Assembly (NCBI RefSeq): GCF_001713475.1
Contig: NZ_CP016499.1
Span: 2,790,001-2,854,000, forward strand
Source: Agrobacterium sp. RAC06
Lineage (GTDB): Bacteria > Pseudomonadota > Alphaproteobacteria > Rhizobiales > Rhizobiaceae
Direction of reading: 5' to 3'
DNA: 64,000 nucleotides
Part shown: positions 56,063 to 64,000 of the stretch, in pieces
How the letters are laid out: each line of letters begins with the position of its first letter
How positions within the stretch are numbered: the first letter of the stretch is position 1
Translations under genes and position numbers: made by a program
The notes under the pieces: generated by a model
The model's database searches: none
What the model saw: only the letters and a program-made list of their open reading frames with translations
What the model was told of the DNA's origin: nothing

Positions 56063-56972
56063 TCTTGGCTCCTTTCATTTCCAGACGCCAGCGCTGCACC
56101 GGATCAAGCGCGATCCGTAGCCAGTTGGAGAGCAGGTTGAGCGACATCGTCGTCAGGATGATCGCGAGCCCTGGCCAGAAGGAAAGCCACCAGGCATTGG
56201 TGAGGTATTGTCGCCCCTGGCTGATCATCAGGCCCCAGGTGATCTCCGGCGGCTGAATACCGATGCCGAGGAACGACAGCGCGCTTTCGGCCAGCATGAC
56301 ATAGGCAAAGTCGAGGGTGGCGAGCGTGGTCAAAGTGGGCAAGACCACCGGCAGGATATGCCGGAACAGGATGCGCTTGCTCGACGCGCCCATCACGCGG
56401 GCTGCCTGCACGAACATGCGCTCGCGGATTTCCAGCACCTCGGCCCGCGTGGTGCGCAGATAGACGGGGATGCGGGTGATGGCGAGCACCATCATCAGGT
56501 TGAGGATCGAGGACCCGAGAATGTAGAGCACGATGACGGCAATCAGCAGCGACGGGAAGGACATGATCACGTCGGCGAGCCGCATGATGATCTGGCTGAC
56601 CCGCGGAGAGGAAAAGCCGGCGATTAAGCCCAGAACCGTTCCAATGACAGCCGAGATCAGCACGGCACCGGCCGCGACCATCACGGTGTTCTGGGTAGCG
56701 ACAATGATGCGAGCCAGCAGCGGCCGGCCGAGCGCATCCGCGCCCATCCACCAGACCCATGCTCTCTCGAAATCAAAGGGCGCTGCGTTGCGACCGCGCA
56801 GGTTTTGTTTGGTGGCGAGGTCGCCCAGCCAGCTTGGGCCAATGATGGCCATCAAGAGAATGATGAGGAGAAAGATCGCGGCGCAAAGCGCAAACTTGTC
56901 AGCCAGCAGCATGCGGAACATGCGCTTGAGGAACGGCGGTTCGTCGATGATGGCGGTTGCTTCGATGGACAT
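56055..56972 (-). CDS. Dipeptide-type ABC transporter permease (DppC-like)
   Basis: Inner-membrane permease of 305 aa. The cytoplasmic start is followed by a helix FALCAAIFLLIILLMAIIGPSW, the DppC-type region GADALGRPLLARIIVATQ near 76, further helices and the EAA loop FVQAARVMGASSKRILFRHI near 188, then LGIGIQPPEITWGLMI, characteristic of OppC/DppC. It lies 9 bp after the DppB-like gene. Partner in forming the channel for a peptide or peptide-like or sugar-derived ligand. Confidence 0.92.
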   Translation of the reverse strand: MSIEATAIIDEPPFLKRMFRMLLADKFALCAAIFLLIILLMAIIGPSWLGDLATKQNLRGRNAAPFDFERAWVWWMGADALGRPLLARIIVATQNTVMVAAGAVLISAVIGTVLGLIAGFSSPRVSQIIMRLADVIMSFPSLLIAVIVLYILGSSILNLMMVLAITRIPVYLRTTRAEVLEIRERMFVQAARVMGASSKRILFRHILPVVLPTLTTLATLDFAYVMLAESALSFLGIGIQPPEITWGLMISQGRQYLTNAWWLSFWPGLAIILTTMSLNLLSNWLRIALDPVQRWRLEMKGAKNG

Positions 56973-56981
56973 GCCTTCTCC

Positions 56982-57896
56982 TCAATTCCGGATGCGGGGA
57001 TCGAGAAGCGCATAGGCAAGATCGATCAGCAGGTTCATGAGGAAGATGGCGAGCGCCGTGACGAGGATCGCGGCCAGCACGACATTGAAGTCGCGCTGCA
57101 AGATGGAATCGATCATCAACTTGCCCACGCCCGGAAAGCCGAAGATGGTTTCGATGATGACGGCACCGTTGAGCAGGCTCGCAGCCTGATCGCCGATCAC
57201 GGTGATGACCGGCAACATGGCGTTGCGCAGCGCGTGGATGAAGATGATCGGGGTCGACTTCACACCCTTGGCCCGCGCGGTTTTGACATAGGCCGATGAG
57301 AGCGCCGATATCATCGAGCCCCGCACGACCTGCACGATGATGCCGAAAGGCCGGACGAAGAGCACGCCGATTGGCAGGATCCAATGCCAGACTGACCCAG
57401 TCCCCGACGTCGGCAGCCAGGAGAGGTTCACCGCAAAGATGACGATCGCGACGATGGCCAGCCAGAAATCCGGGACGGAGGCTCCCACCAGCGAGACGAT
57501 GGACGAGAAACGGTCGAAAAAGCCGCCGGCCCGGAAGGCGGCGAGTGAGCCGACAACGATGGCGGCAGCGGTCACCAAGCTCATGGTGATGACGGCGAGC
57601 CATAGCGTCCAGACGAAAGCTTCGAGGACCACGTCGAGCGCCGGCCGCGCCTTGCGCAGGGATTCGCCGAGATCACCCGTCACGACATCGCCGACATAGC
57701 GGCCAAACTGGACCAGCAAGGGATCGTTGAGGCCATGCAATTCCCGGAACTGATTCTTCATCTCCTCGGAGGCTTCGACCGGCAGGAACAGGGCTGCCGG
57801 ATCACCTGTCAGGCGAGAAAGGAAGAAGACGATGACCACAAGTCCGACCAACGAGATCAAACTGGCCACGGCGCGTTTTCGGATGAAGCTCAGCAT
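56982..57896 (-). CDS. Dipeptide-type ABC transporter permease (DppB-like)
   Basis: Inner-membrane permease of 304 aa with six helices. N-terminal LIVVxFLLxxL-like stretch (ISLVGLVVIVFFLSRLTGDPA), then FRELHGLNDPLLVQFGRYVGDVVTGDLGES as in DppB/OppB. The EAA loop is YVKTARAKGVKSTPIIFIHALRNA near 222, and the end LAYALLDPRIRN is the usual DppB C-terminus. It follows the binding-protein gene after a hairpin. Confidence 0.93.
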   Translation of the reverse strand: MLSFIRKRAVASLISLVGLVVIVFFLSRLTGDPAALFLPVEASEEMKNQFRELHGLNDPLLVQFGRYVGDVVTGDLGESLRKARPALDVVLEAFVWTLWLAVITMSLVTAAAIVVGSLAAFRAGGFFDRFSSIVSLVGASVPDFWLAIVAIVIFAVNLSWLPTSGTGSVWHWILPIGVLFVRPFGIIVQVVRGSMISALSSAYVKTARAKGVKSTPIIFIHALRNAMLPVITVIGDQAASLLNGAVIIETIFGFPGVGKLMIDSILQRDFNVVLAAILVTALAIFLMNLLIDLAYALLDPRIRN

Positions 57897-57916
57897 GGCG
57901 TCCTCTAAGAAAACGG

Positions 57917-57939
57917 TGCGGCGGGATCATCCCGCCGCA
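57917..57939 (-). other. Intercistronic hairpin after the Dpp-type binding-protein gene
   Basis: TGCGGCGGG and CCCGCCGCA form a perfect 9-bp stem around ATCAT, 36 bp after the binding-protein stop and about 20 bp before the DppB-like start. No T-run. Fourth example in this window of a stable hairpin directly behind a binding-protein gene. Confidence 0.6.
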
Positions 57940-57975
57940 TGTCTTGCATTGGTACGGGCGGCGCCCGCCAGACGG

Positions 57976-59481
57976 TTACTTGATCTTGATCTCGGAGAGC
58001 TGGAGCATGGAATTCGTCGCCATTGTCGGCTTGAAGTCCAGACGCTCGGAGACACGCGAGAAACCGACCATGTGGAAGAGAAGCACATCGGCGACCACTT
58101 CGTCATGCAGATAGGCGATCGCTTCCGACCAGAGCTTTGCACGATCATCGCCGACAGCAGCCGATGCACGCTGGATCAGGTCGTCGACCTTCGGATCGGA
58201 GAAGCCGGACTGCGTACCTTCCGTTGCATATTTGAAGAACATCGAGAAGGACGGATCCCCCTTCGAGTTGTCGTGCATGGCAGCGACCAACTGCGGACCA
58301 CGGCCCTCTGCGAACGGCTTCGAGTAATACTGCTCGTGTTCGGCGACTTCAACGAACTTCAGCTCGATCTTGAGGCCGACTTCCTGCATCTGCTGCTGGA
58401 TCGCCTCCATGATCTCGGTGACGTTCGGGAAGTTGGCCGAACGGGCAATGATGGTGATCGGTGTATCGACCTTCACGCCATCCGCCTTTGCCTCTTCGAT
58501 CAGCTTCTTGGCTGCCTCTGGATCATAGGACGGCACCTTGACGTCTGGATTCCAGCCGAGTGTCGGTGGCGGCACGATTGCGGTGGCGAGCAGTGCGCTC
58601 TCCGGCAGCAGCGTGCCGAGGAAGGCCTCGCGATCGACTGCAAGGTTCAGCGCCCGGCGAATGCGGACATCGTTCAGCGGCTCGATGTTGTGATCGACAC
58701 GCAGATAGACGGTTTCGCTGTCCAGATAGGAGAAGTCGGTCGCCGGGTTGGTGGCTTCGACCAGGGAAATGGACGGAGAGAGATCGGCTTCGCCTGCCTG
58801 AACCATGGCCGCACGGACCGCTGGGTCAGCGCGGAACAGATAGGTTGCTTCCGTCACCTCGGGCTTCGCACCCCAGTAGTCGTCGCGACCCGTCAGAACG
58901 ATCTGCTGGCCAGGGGTCCAGTTGGTGAGCTTGTAGGGACCTGTCCCGACCGGCTCGCGAACAAATTCCAGCGGTGTTTCTTCCGGAACGATCGTGACCA
59001 GAGTGAGGAGCAGCGGCAGAATCGGCTGGACCGGGTCGGCCTTGAAATCAACCGTGTAGTCGTCGACGACGGTCGGCGTGACCGTCATGCCGCCGAAGTA
59101 ACGACGGGATTCGCAGGTGTTCTTGTCGCTCATGATGCGGTCAAAGCTATGCTTGACGTCCTTGGCATCGAAGGCGGTGCCGTCGGAGAACTTGACCCCC
59201 TGACGCAGATGGAAGCGCCAGCTGCCGTCGGTATTCTGCTCCCACTTCTCGGCGAGGCGCGGCTGAACACCAGCACCGCCGCGCACATCGAGTTCGGTCA
59301 GCGTTTCGCTGACATTCTCCATGATAATACGACCGATATTCGAGCGCGTCGCCATGCAGGGTTCGAGAAGATCAGCCTCTTCGGCCAGCACGACCTTGAT
59401 CGGGCCGGAACCGGCATAGGCTGGTGACAGGGACGTGCCCATGGCTAGGGCACAAAGCAATGCAGTCTTTCTCATTTTCAT
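57976..59481 (-). CDS. Dipeptide-type ABC transporter substrate-binding protein
   Basis: SBP family 5 (DppA/OppA-like) periplasmic protein of 501 aa. Signal MKMRKTALLCALAMGTSLSPAYA, mature from GSGPIKVVLAEEADLLEP. Family parts: PRLAEKWEQNTDGSWRFHLRQ, VKFSDGTAFDAKDV, EPVGTGPYKL and VRIRRALNLAVDREAF. GGGAGGAGA is next to the ATG; the next Met (two codons later) is a possible start. Proteins of this class bind peptides but also nickel, opines and oligosaccharides or sialic acid, so the ligand is open. Operon partners include a lyase and, divergently, a sialidase-fold protein. Confidence 0.9.
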   Translation of the reverse strand: MKMRKTALLCALAMGTSLSPAYAGSGPIKVVLAEEADLLEPCMATRSNIGRIIMENVSETLTELDVRGGAGVQPRLAEKWEQNTDGSWRFHLRQGVKFSDGTAFDAKDVKHSFDRIMSDKNTCESRRYFGGMTVTPTVVDDYTVDFKADPVQPILPLLLTLVTIVPEETPLEFVREPVGTGPYKLTNWTPGQQIVLTGRDDYWGAKPEVTEATYLFRADPAVRAAMVQAGEADLSPSISLVEATNPATDFSYLDSETVYLRVDHNIEPLNDVRIRRALNLAVDREAFLGTLLPESALLATAIVPPPTLGWNPDVKVPSYDPEAAKKLIEEAKADGVKVDTPITIIARSANFPNVTEIMEAIQQQMQEVGLKIELKFVEVAEHEQYYSKPFAEGRGPQLVAAMHDNSKGDPSFSMFFKYATEGTQSGFSDPKVDDLIQRASAAVGDDRAKLWSEAIAYLHDEVVADVLLFHMVGFSRVSERLDFKPTMATNSMLQLSEIKIK

Positions 59482-59498
59482 TCTCCTCCCAGATGAAT

Positions 59499-60374
59499 TC
59501 AGTTTGAAGCTTTCACGCCTCGCGAGCGCGCAGCCATGAGAGCCGCGAGGCAGATCAGAACAGCGCCGACCACGGTGGTCAGGCCGATGGTTTCGTTGAA
59601 CAGGGCAAAACCGCCGACGGCTACGAGGGGCAACCGCAGGAAATCGACCGGCGCGACAACGCTTGCGGGGGCAAGCGACATGGCATGCGTCATCAACCCC
59701 ATGCAGCTGGTGCCGACAACGCCCTGAAGGGCCAGCAGCGCCAGCTCCCGGTTTCCCGGCATGGCGAAGAAGGGTACGGCGAGCGCGAGCGAAATCGGCA
59801 CGGTCAAAAGAAGGTTCCAGACCACCAGGGTCGAGGTCGTGTCACCGCGCGACATCGATTTCAGGATCAGCTGGATTGCGGCTTGCAGAAACGCACCCGC
59901 CAAAGCGAGCCCGACTGCGAGCGTGAAGCCCGAAGGTGATGGCCCGACGATGACCATGGCGCCGGAAAAGCCGACCACGACGGCAAAGAGCATCGAAAGG
60001 CCGGGTAGCTCCCCAAGAAGGACTGTTGCGCCAAGCACGACGAAGATCGGGGACATGAAGGCAATGGCCGTGACGTCCGCAAGCGGCCCCATGCTGAAGG
60101 CAGCAAAGAAGGCGACCATTGCCAAAAGCTTGAAAAGCGCCCTGATGGCGTGCTGCCCGAGCGTATGCGTTGATTGCAGCACCTTTGGCCGCAGAACGAC
60201 GAAAGGCAGGAGCACGGCGGCACCGAACAAGGCGCGGAAAAAGGCAATCACGAAGGGATGCACGGCACCATCCAGAGCACGCACGATGACGGCATCGGAT
60301 GCAGCCAAGACCGCCGCTCCGACTGCAAAGAGCACTGCAGCGGGAACCCGCTCGCCTTTCCCTTCTGCATGCAT
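59499..60374 (-). CDS. EamA/DMT-family membrane transporter
   Basis: Ten-helix drug/metabolite transporter of 291 aa from ATG 60374 with GGAGGA five bases upstream; the frame opens at 60422 without such a site. Two EamA repeats are visible, the first from VLFAVGAAVLAASDAVIVRAL, the second from SGFTLAVGLALAGAFLQAAI. The early part FFRALFGAAVLLPFV is typical. Members export amino acids and metabolites. It is the first gene of the Dpp-type importer operon (17 bp before the binding-protein gene), perhaps releasing an excess intermediate. Substrate unknown. Confidence 0.87.
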   Translation of the reverse strand: MHAEGKGERVPAAVLFAVGAAVLAASDAVIVRALDGAVHPFVIAFFRALFGAAVLLPFVVLRPKVLQSTHTLGQHAIRALFKLLAMVAFFAAFSMGPLADVTAIAFMSPIFVVLGATVLLGELPGLSMLFAVVVGFSGAMVIVGPSPSGFTLAVGLALAGAFLQAAIQLILKSMSRGDTTSTLVVWNLLLTVPISLALAVPFFAMPGNRELALLALQGVVGTSCMGLMTHAMSLAPASVVAPVDFLRLPLVAVGGFALFNETIGLTTVVGAVLICLAALMAARSRGVKASN

Positions 60375-60606
60375 ACCGTCCTCCCGAACCGACCTCCACG
60401 TCGGCATGCTCAAAACATCCAACTTCCGGCCATCTTTGTCAAATGATTTCCCGATGTAAAATTCACCGGCTCCAAATCTCAGAATTTATGTCAACTATTA
60501 CAATGCTATAGCGGACATACGAAACCTGTATCCGCCAGTTTACAACATAAACAAACTTGACAACTTTGGAAAAATGATCGACTTCGGAGGACAAGAGGAG
60601 CATTCC
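60375..60606. promoter_or_regulatory. Divergent control region of the 53.5-63.9 kb cluster
   Basis: AT-rich gap between the EamA and sialidase-fold genes. TTGTCAA words occur at 60436-60442 (plus), TGTCAA at 60489-60494 (plus) and TTGTCAA at 60563-60557 (minus), and ATAC-N7-GTAT at about 60517-60531. No clear promoter boxes. Both directions are likely controlled here by a regulator not identified in the window. Confidence 0.3.
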
Positions 60607-61797
60607 ATGACACCTGATGACATTGCCCGGCGCATGACCGGCATACTCACCACGTCGGATTCCGATCGGACCGAGGCCTATCTTCCGTCGCCGATGGTGC
60701 AGAACCACGCATCCTTCCTGCACAGACAGGCAGACGGCAGTCTGATTTGCGCTTGGTTTGGCGGATCGCTGGAAGGAAAGTCGGACATTTCCATCTACGC
60801 TTCCGTCCTTGCAGCGGGTGCGTCTGCCTGGGGTCCGCCGCAGCAGCTGAGCTCCGACCCCGATCATTCCGAGCAAAACCCCGTTTTGTTTCAGGCACCC
60901 GATGGGCGCCTGCTTCTGTTTCATACCTCGCAGCCCTCAGGCAACCAGGACGAATGCCGGATCCGCATGACCGAAATCACCACCGACGCGTCGGACCCGA
61001 CGGTCTTGATGGCGTCCGACGGCCGCTATCTCGACCTGCCCCGAGGCAGCTTCGTGCGCGCACCGGTCGCGATCAGCGCTGATGGGACCTGGCTCCTGCC
61101 GATCTTCAGATGCATCCCACGCCACGGCCAGAAGTGGAACGGCAGTCATGACACCGCCGCCGTTGGCATAAGTGAAGACGGCGGAGCAACCTGGCGACTG
61201 GAAGAACTCAGCCAATCGATCGGCTGCGTGCACATGTCCCCGGTCGCTTTGAGTGACACGACGATGGCCGCATTTTTCCGGCGTCGCCAGGCGGATTTCG
61301 TCTACCGGACGGAGAGCCATGACGCCGGCCGGACCTGGAGCACGCCCGCACCGACTGATCTGCCCAACAACAACTCCTCGCTCGCGGCCATCGCTTTGGA
61401 CGACGGGCGTGTTGCAGTCATCTGCAATCCCATCAACTCCGCGGCCTCCCCGGACCGTCGCACCTCCCTCTACGACGAACTCGGCGAGGAAGACGACAGG
61501 CCGGAGGCGGACCCGACCGGGGGCTGCGCCCCCATCTGGGGAGTGCCGCGAGCGCCTGTCACAGTCTGCATTTCGAGCGATGGCGGATTGACATTCCCGC
61601 AGCGGATCCAGATCGAGGATGGCCGGGGAACCTGCCTGTCCAACGATTCCACCGATGGACGAAACAAGGAAATGTCCTATCCCTGGCTGCTGGCAGATCA
61701 GGATGGATCGCTCCATATCGCCTACACCTATCACCGACGCGCGATCAAATATGTCCGGCTCGCCCCCGGCTGGGATCGTCCCGAAAACGGAGAATGA
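60607..61797 (+). CDS. Sialidase-fold (BNR/Asp-box) protein
   Basis: Six-bladed beta-propeller of the sialidase superfamily, 396 aa from ATG 60607 (AGGAG eight bases upstream). Three Asp-box motifs S-x-D-x-G-x-T-W/F are seen at 189-196, 237-244 and 323-330. The region [23 protein letters not shown] near 36-58 and [11 protein letters not shown] near 224 match the uncharacterised bacterial branch. There is no signal peptide, so it should be cytoplasmic, unlike secreted sialidases. First gene of a unit with PdxA-like and alcohol dehydrogenases. It may cleave or rearrange an imported glycoside; true sialidase activity is not supported. Confidence 0.8.
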   Translation: MTPDDIARRMTGILTTSDSDRTEAYLPSPMVQNHASFLHRQADGSLICAWFGGSLEGKSDISIYASVLAAGASAWGPPQQLSSDPDHSEQNPVLFQAPDGRLLLFHTSQPSGNQDECRIRMTEITTDASDPTVLMASDGRYLDLPRGSFVRAPVAISADGTWLLPIFRCIPRHGQKWNGSHDTAAVGISEDGGATWRLEELSQSIGCVHMSPVALSDTTMAAFFRRRQADFVYRTESHDAGRTWSTPAPTDLPNNNSSLAAIALDDGRVAVICNPINSAASPDRRTSLYDELGEEDDRPEADPTGGCAPIWGVPRAPVTVCISSDGGLTFPQRIQIEDGRGTCLSNDSTDGRNKEMSYPWLLADQDGSLHIAYTYHRRAIKYVRLAPGWDRPENGE

Positions 61798-61798
61798 C

Positions 61799-62755
61799 AT
61801 GAGCGGCATTATCGGCATCACCATGGGCGATCCCTGCGGCGTCGGCCCCGAAATCTCGGTCCGCGCCCTGGCCGAGATGTCGGCAGAAGACCGCGCGGCC
61901 ACACGCATCTACGGCAATCTCGCGACCTTGAACGCCGCACGTGATGCACTGGGCCTGTCCATTGATCTCGTGCCCAATGTCGTCGACGTCGAGGTGGAAG
62001 GCGCTCCGCTTCCCTGGGGCACCTTGAGCCCCGTCGCGGGCGACGCCGCCTTCCGCTTTATCGAAAAGGCAGTCCGCGATGCAGAAGCCGGAACGATCGG
62101 CTGCATTGTGACGGCCCCGATCAACAAGGAAGCCCTGAACCTTGCCGGCCACCATTATGACGGCCATACCGGGATGCTGCGTAGCCTCACAGGCTCGAAG
62201 GCCGCCTATATGTTGCTTGCCTCGGAACGCCTGAAGGTCATCCATGTCTCGACCCATGTTTCGCTGCAGGAAGCGATCCGCCGGGCGACCACCGAACGGG
62301 TGCTGGCGACCATCAAGGCCGGCAACGACCACCTCAAGCGCATCGGCTACGACAAGCCGCGCATCGCGGTTGCCGGCATCAATCCCCATTGCGGCGAAAA
62401 CGGCCTCTTTGGCACCGAAGACGACGACCAGATTGCACCCGCCGTTGCCGCAGCGCGCGCCGAGGGCATCGACGTCCAGGGGCCGATTTCGGCCGATACG
62501 GTCTTCTACCGCGCCTATTCCGGCGCCTTCGATCTCGTGGTCGCGCAATATCATGACCAGGGCCATATCCCGATCAAGCTTGTCGCCTTCGACACGGCCG
62601 TCAACGTCTCCGTCGAACTGCCGATCGACCGCACCTCGGTCGATCACGGCACCGCCTTCGACATCGCGGGCAAGGGCATCGCAAACCACGGCAACATGAA
62701 TTCCGCCATCGCCTATGCCCGCAAGCTGGTCGCCGGCCGGACTCAGCAAGGATGA
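61799..62755 (+). CDS. PdxA-family 4-phospho-hydroxyacid dehydrogenase (PdxA2-like)
   Basis: NAD-dependent metal-dependent dehydrogenase/decarboxylase of 318 aa. N-terminal [15 protein letters not shown] (6-20), metal-binding His153, His197 and His252 with PdxA spacing, TAPINKEAL near 105 and [10 protein letters not shown] near 251 are all present. The family makes vitamin B6 (PdxA) or acts in catabolism of threonate/erythronate-type acids after phosphorylation (PdxA2). Operon position makes the catabolic role more likely, but no DUF1537-type kinase is seen here. The stop overlaps the next gene. Confidence 0.85.
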   Translation: MSGIIGITMGDPCGVGPEISVRALAEMSAEDRAATRIYGNLATLNAARDALGLSIDLVPNVVDVEVEGAPLPWGTLSPVAGDAAFRFIEKAVRDAEAGTIGCIVTAPINKEALNLAGHHYDGHTGMLRSLTGSKAAYMLLASERLKVIHVSTHVSLQEAIRRATTERVLATIKAGNDHLKRIGYDKPRIAVAGINPHCGENGLFGTEDDDQIAPAVAAARAEGIDVQGPISADTVFYRAYSGAFDLVVAQYHDQGHIPIKLVAFDTAVNVSVELPIDRTSVDHGTAFDIAGKGIANHGNMNSAIAYARKLVAGRTQQG

Positions 62756-62760
62756 CCCTG

Positions 62761-63873
62761 ATGACCGCATCCATCACCCTTCACCAGCCGCGCCGCCTGA
62801 TCGTCGGCGCCGGCGCGATCAGCCAGGTCGGCGGCCTTGTGGACGATGCAACGTCCGTTCTCGTCATTGCTACCCCGATCACGGCAGGCTTCATCGATCG
62901 GCTCATGTTGCCCGGCAAGATCGAGATCTTCGACGCGATCCCCGGCGAACCTGACGTAGCGACGTTGGATGCGGCCCTTGCGGTTGCGCGCAGGGTCAGG
63001 CCCCAGGTCGTTGTCGGGCTTGGCGGGGGTTCTGTCCTCGACGTGGCCAAGCTCGTTGCCGCTTTGTGGGACAGCGAGCAGACACTCGTCGACGTTGCAG
63101 GCCCCAACAGGGTGGCTGGCCGCAACACCCGCCTTGTGCAGGTCGCGACAACCGCCGGGACGGGCTCCGAGGCGGGCATTCGCTCGCTGATCACCGATCC
63201 GGTGAAGGGCGCCAAGATCGCGGTCGAAAGCCCGCACATGATCGCCGACATTGCAGTCCTCGATCCGGAACTGACCTTCTCCGTACCGCCGGCAGTCACC
63301 GCCTCAACAGGCGTCGACGCCATGGCCCATTGCGTCGAGGCCTTTACCAACAAGCGCGCCCATCCGATGATCGATGGCTTTGCTCGCATGGGTTTCCGCC
63401 TCGTGGGCAAATATCTCGCCCGCGCCGTCAAGGACGGGTCTGACACCGAAGCGCGCGAAGGCATGATGCTTGCGTCCTACTATGGCGGCATCTGCCTCGG
63501 GCCGGTGAACACGGCGGCCGGACATGCTATCGCCTATCCGCTCGGTACGCGTCTCGGTCTGCCGCATGGCCTCGCCAACGCGATCGTGTTTCCGCATGTG
63601 CTCGCCTTCAACCAGTCGGTCGTCCGAGACAAGACGGCGGAGGTGGCCGAGGCCCTCGGGTTCGGTGCAAGCGCGCCCGACGCCCTGCTGGAGAATGCCT
63701 GCCGCTTCTGCACGGATCTCGATATCGAAATGCAGCTCTCCCGCCACGGTGCCAAAGAAGATGCGCTCGCCGGCTATGCAGCAGAAGCCCATGGCAACCG
63801 TCGTCTGATGGACAACAATCCGGCCGAGATGGCGGTCGAGGACGTGCTCGCAATCTACAGAGCGGCGTACTGA
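62761..63873 (+). CDS. Iron-type alcohol dehydrogenase (group III)
   Basis: NAD(P)-dependent iron or zinc alcohol dehydrogenase of about 370 aa. Cofactor motif VGLGGGSVLDVAKLVA (about 85-100), TTAGTGSEAG near 135, metal-site regions DAMAHCVEAF near 190 and the HAIAYPLGTRLGLPHG stretch near 255-270 are visible. ATG 62761 has AAGGA eight bases upstream; ATG 62752 overlapping the pdxA-like stop is an alternative. Last gene of the plus-strand unit; probably oxidises a hydroxyacid or alcohol, or reduces an aldehyde, in the same pathway. A terminator follows. Confidence 0.9.
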   Translation: MTASITLHQPRRLIVGAGAISQVGGLVDDATSVLVIATPITAGFIDRLMLPGKIEIFDAIPGEPDVATLDAALAVARRVRPQVVVGLGGGSVLDVAKLVAALWDSEQTLVDVAGPNRVAGRNTRLVQVATTAGTGSEAGIRSLITDPVKGAKIAVESPHMIADIAVLDPELTFSVPPAVTASTGVDAMAHCVEAFTNKRAHPMIDGFARMGFRLVGKYLARAVKDGSDTEAREGMMLASYYGGICLGPVNTAAGHAIAYPLGTRLGLPHGLANAIVFPHVLAFNQSVVRDKTAEVAEALGFGASAPDALLENACRFCTDLDIEMQLSRHGAKEDALAGYAAEAHGNRRLMDNNPAEMAVEDVLAIYRAAY

Positions 63874-63898
63874 CGGACCATTTTCATCTGCACAAAAT

Positions 63899-63924
63899 GA
63901 AGGGGCCCAATCGGCCCCTTCTTT
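63899..63924. terminator. Intrinsic terminator, probably bidirectional
   Basis: GAAGGGGCC (63899-63907) pairs with GGCCCCTTC (63913-63921) over a 5-nt loop, then TTT on the plus strand; on the minus strand TTCATTTTG follows. It ends the alcohol dehydrogenase transcript 26 bp after its stop and may serve a convergent gene at the right edge. Confidence 0.8.
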
Positions 63925-63948
63925 GATTCTGCGCTGAGCATTCTCCGC

Positions 63949-64000
63949 TCATCCCTCGGAAACCGCTGCCAGAGAAGCGCTGGACTGGAAAAGGCGGGCG
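63949..64000 (-). CDS. Possible 3' end of a convergent gene (partial)
   Basis: The minus strand from the right edge reads ARLFQSSASLAAVSEG and a TGA at 63951-63949, followed by the hairpin at 63899. Placement before a bidirectional terminator fits the end of a gene; a transcriptional regulator of the adjacent cluster would be usual, but 16 codons are too few to identify it. Confidence 0.3.
   Translation of the reverse strand, partial: ARLFQSSASLAAVSEG

Noticed and set aside
53523..61797. Complete sialic-acid catabolic operon
   Set aside because: A sialidase-fold gene and a DHDPS/NAL-family lyase are present, but the sialidase is not exported, the lyase keeps the DHDPS-type diacid arginine, and nanE, nanK, nagA and nagB are missing.

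Overview
The window looks like chromosomal DNA of a Rhizobiaceae-type alphaproteobacterium (Rhizobium, Agrobacterium, Sinorhizobium or a close relative). This is inferred from high GC, a density of ABC importers for polyols, glycerol, polyamines and peptides, a rhizobial-type glpR-glpD-glpSTP operon, a smoEFGK-smoS-mtlK polyol operon, an eight-gene hut operon of the HutF/HutG type and a cyoABCD-SURF1 cluster. No rRNA, tRNA, CRISPR array or intact mobile element was recognised.

Layout. 1-5.4 kb (minus): glycerol regulator, glycerol-3-phosphate dehydrogenase and ABC glycerol importer, running off the left edge. 5.4-8.7 kb (minus): FecCD/BtuF-type ABC importer behind a cobalamin riboswitch. 8.8-12.5 kb: type II NADH dehydrogenase, a 67-aa protein, manganese catalase, two small membrane proteins and a DUF4142 protein; three transcription units here share a GGAAC-N16-GGTT promoter pattern resembling the general-stress EcfG/RpoE2 class. 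12.6-22.5 kb (plus): SorC-type regulator and the polyol operon (importer, two dehydrogenases, HAD phosphatase, FGGY kinase). 22.7-32.3 kb (plus): complete histidine utilisation operon, including a HutH paralogue without the Ala-Ser-Gly triad. 32.4-38.4 kb: RND efflux pump with two adaptor genes and a divergent TetR regulator. 38.4-45 kb: cytochrome bo3 oxidase, SURF1 and a divergent MFS transporter. 45.1-46.0 kb: a decayed stretch with traces of a NasT-like regulator and an IS3-family transposase. 46.0-53.5 kb: NTF2-like protein, TetR regulator, polyamine-type ABC importer, metallo-hydrolase and aldehyde dehydrogenase. 53.5-63.9 kb: a divergent catabolic cluster with a Dpp-type importer, EamA transporter and DHDPS-family lyase on the minus strand, and a sialidase-fold protein, PdxA-family dehydrogenase and iron-type alcohol dehydrogenase on the plus strand; its substrate is unknown.

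Most of the window is modular catabolism: each block pairs a local regulator or RNA switch with an importer and the enzymes for the imported compound. Strongest points for follow-up: the apparently MIO-less HutH paralogue, the asymmetric ATP sites predicted for the GlpS/GlpT pair, the three stress-type promoters around the catalase, the hairpin that follows every one of the four substrate-binding-protein genes, and the orphan 53.5-63.9 kb catabolic cluster.
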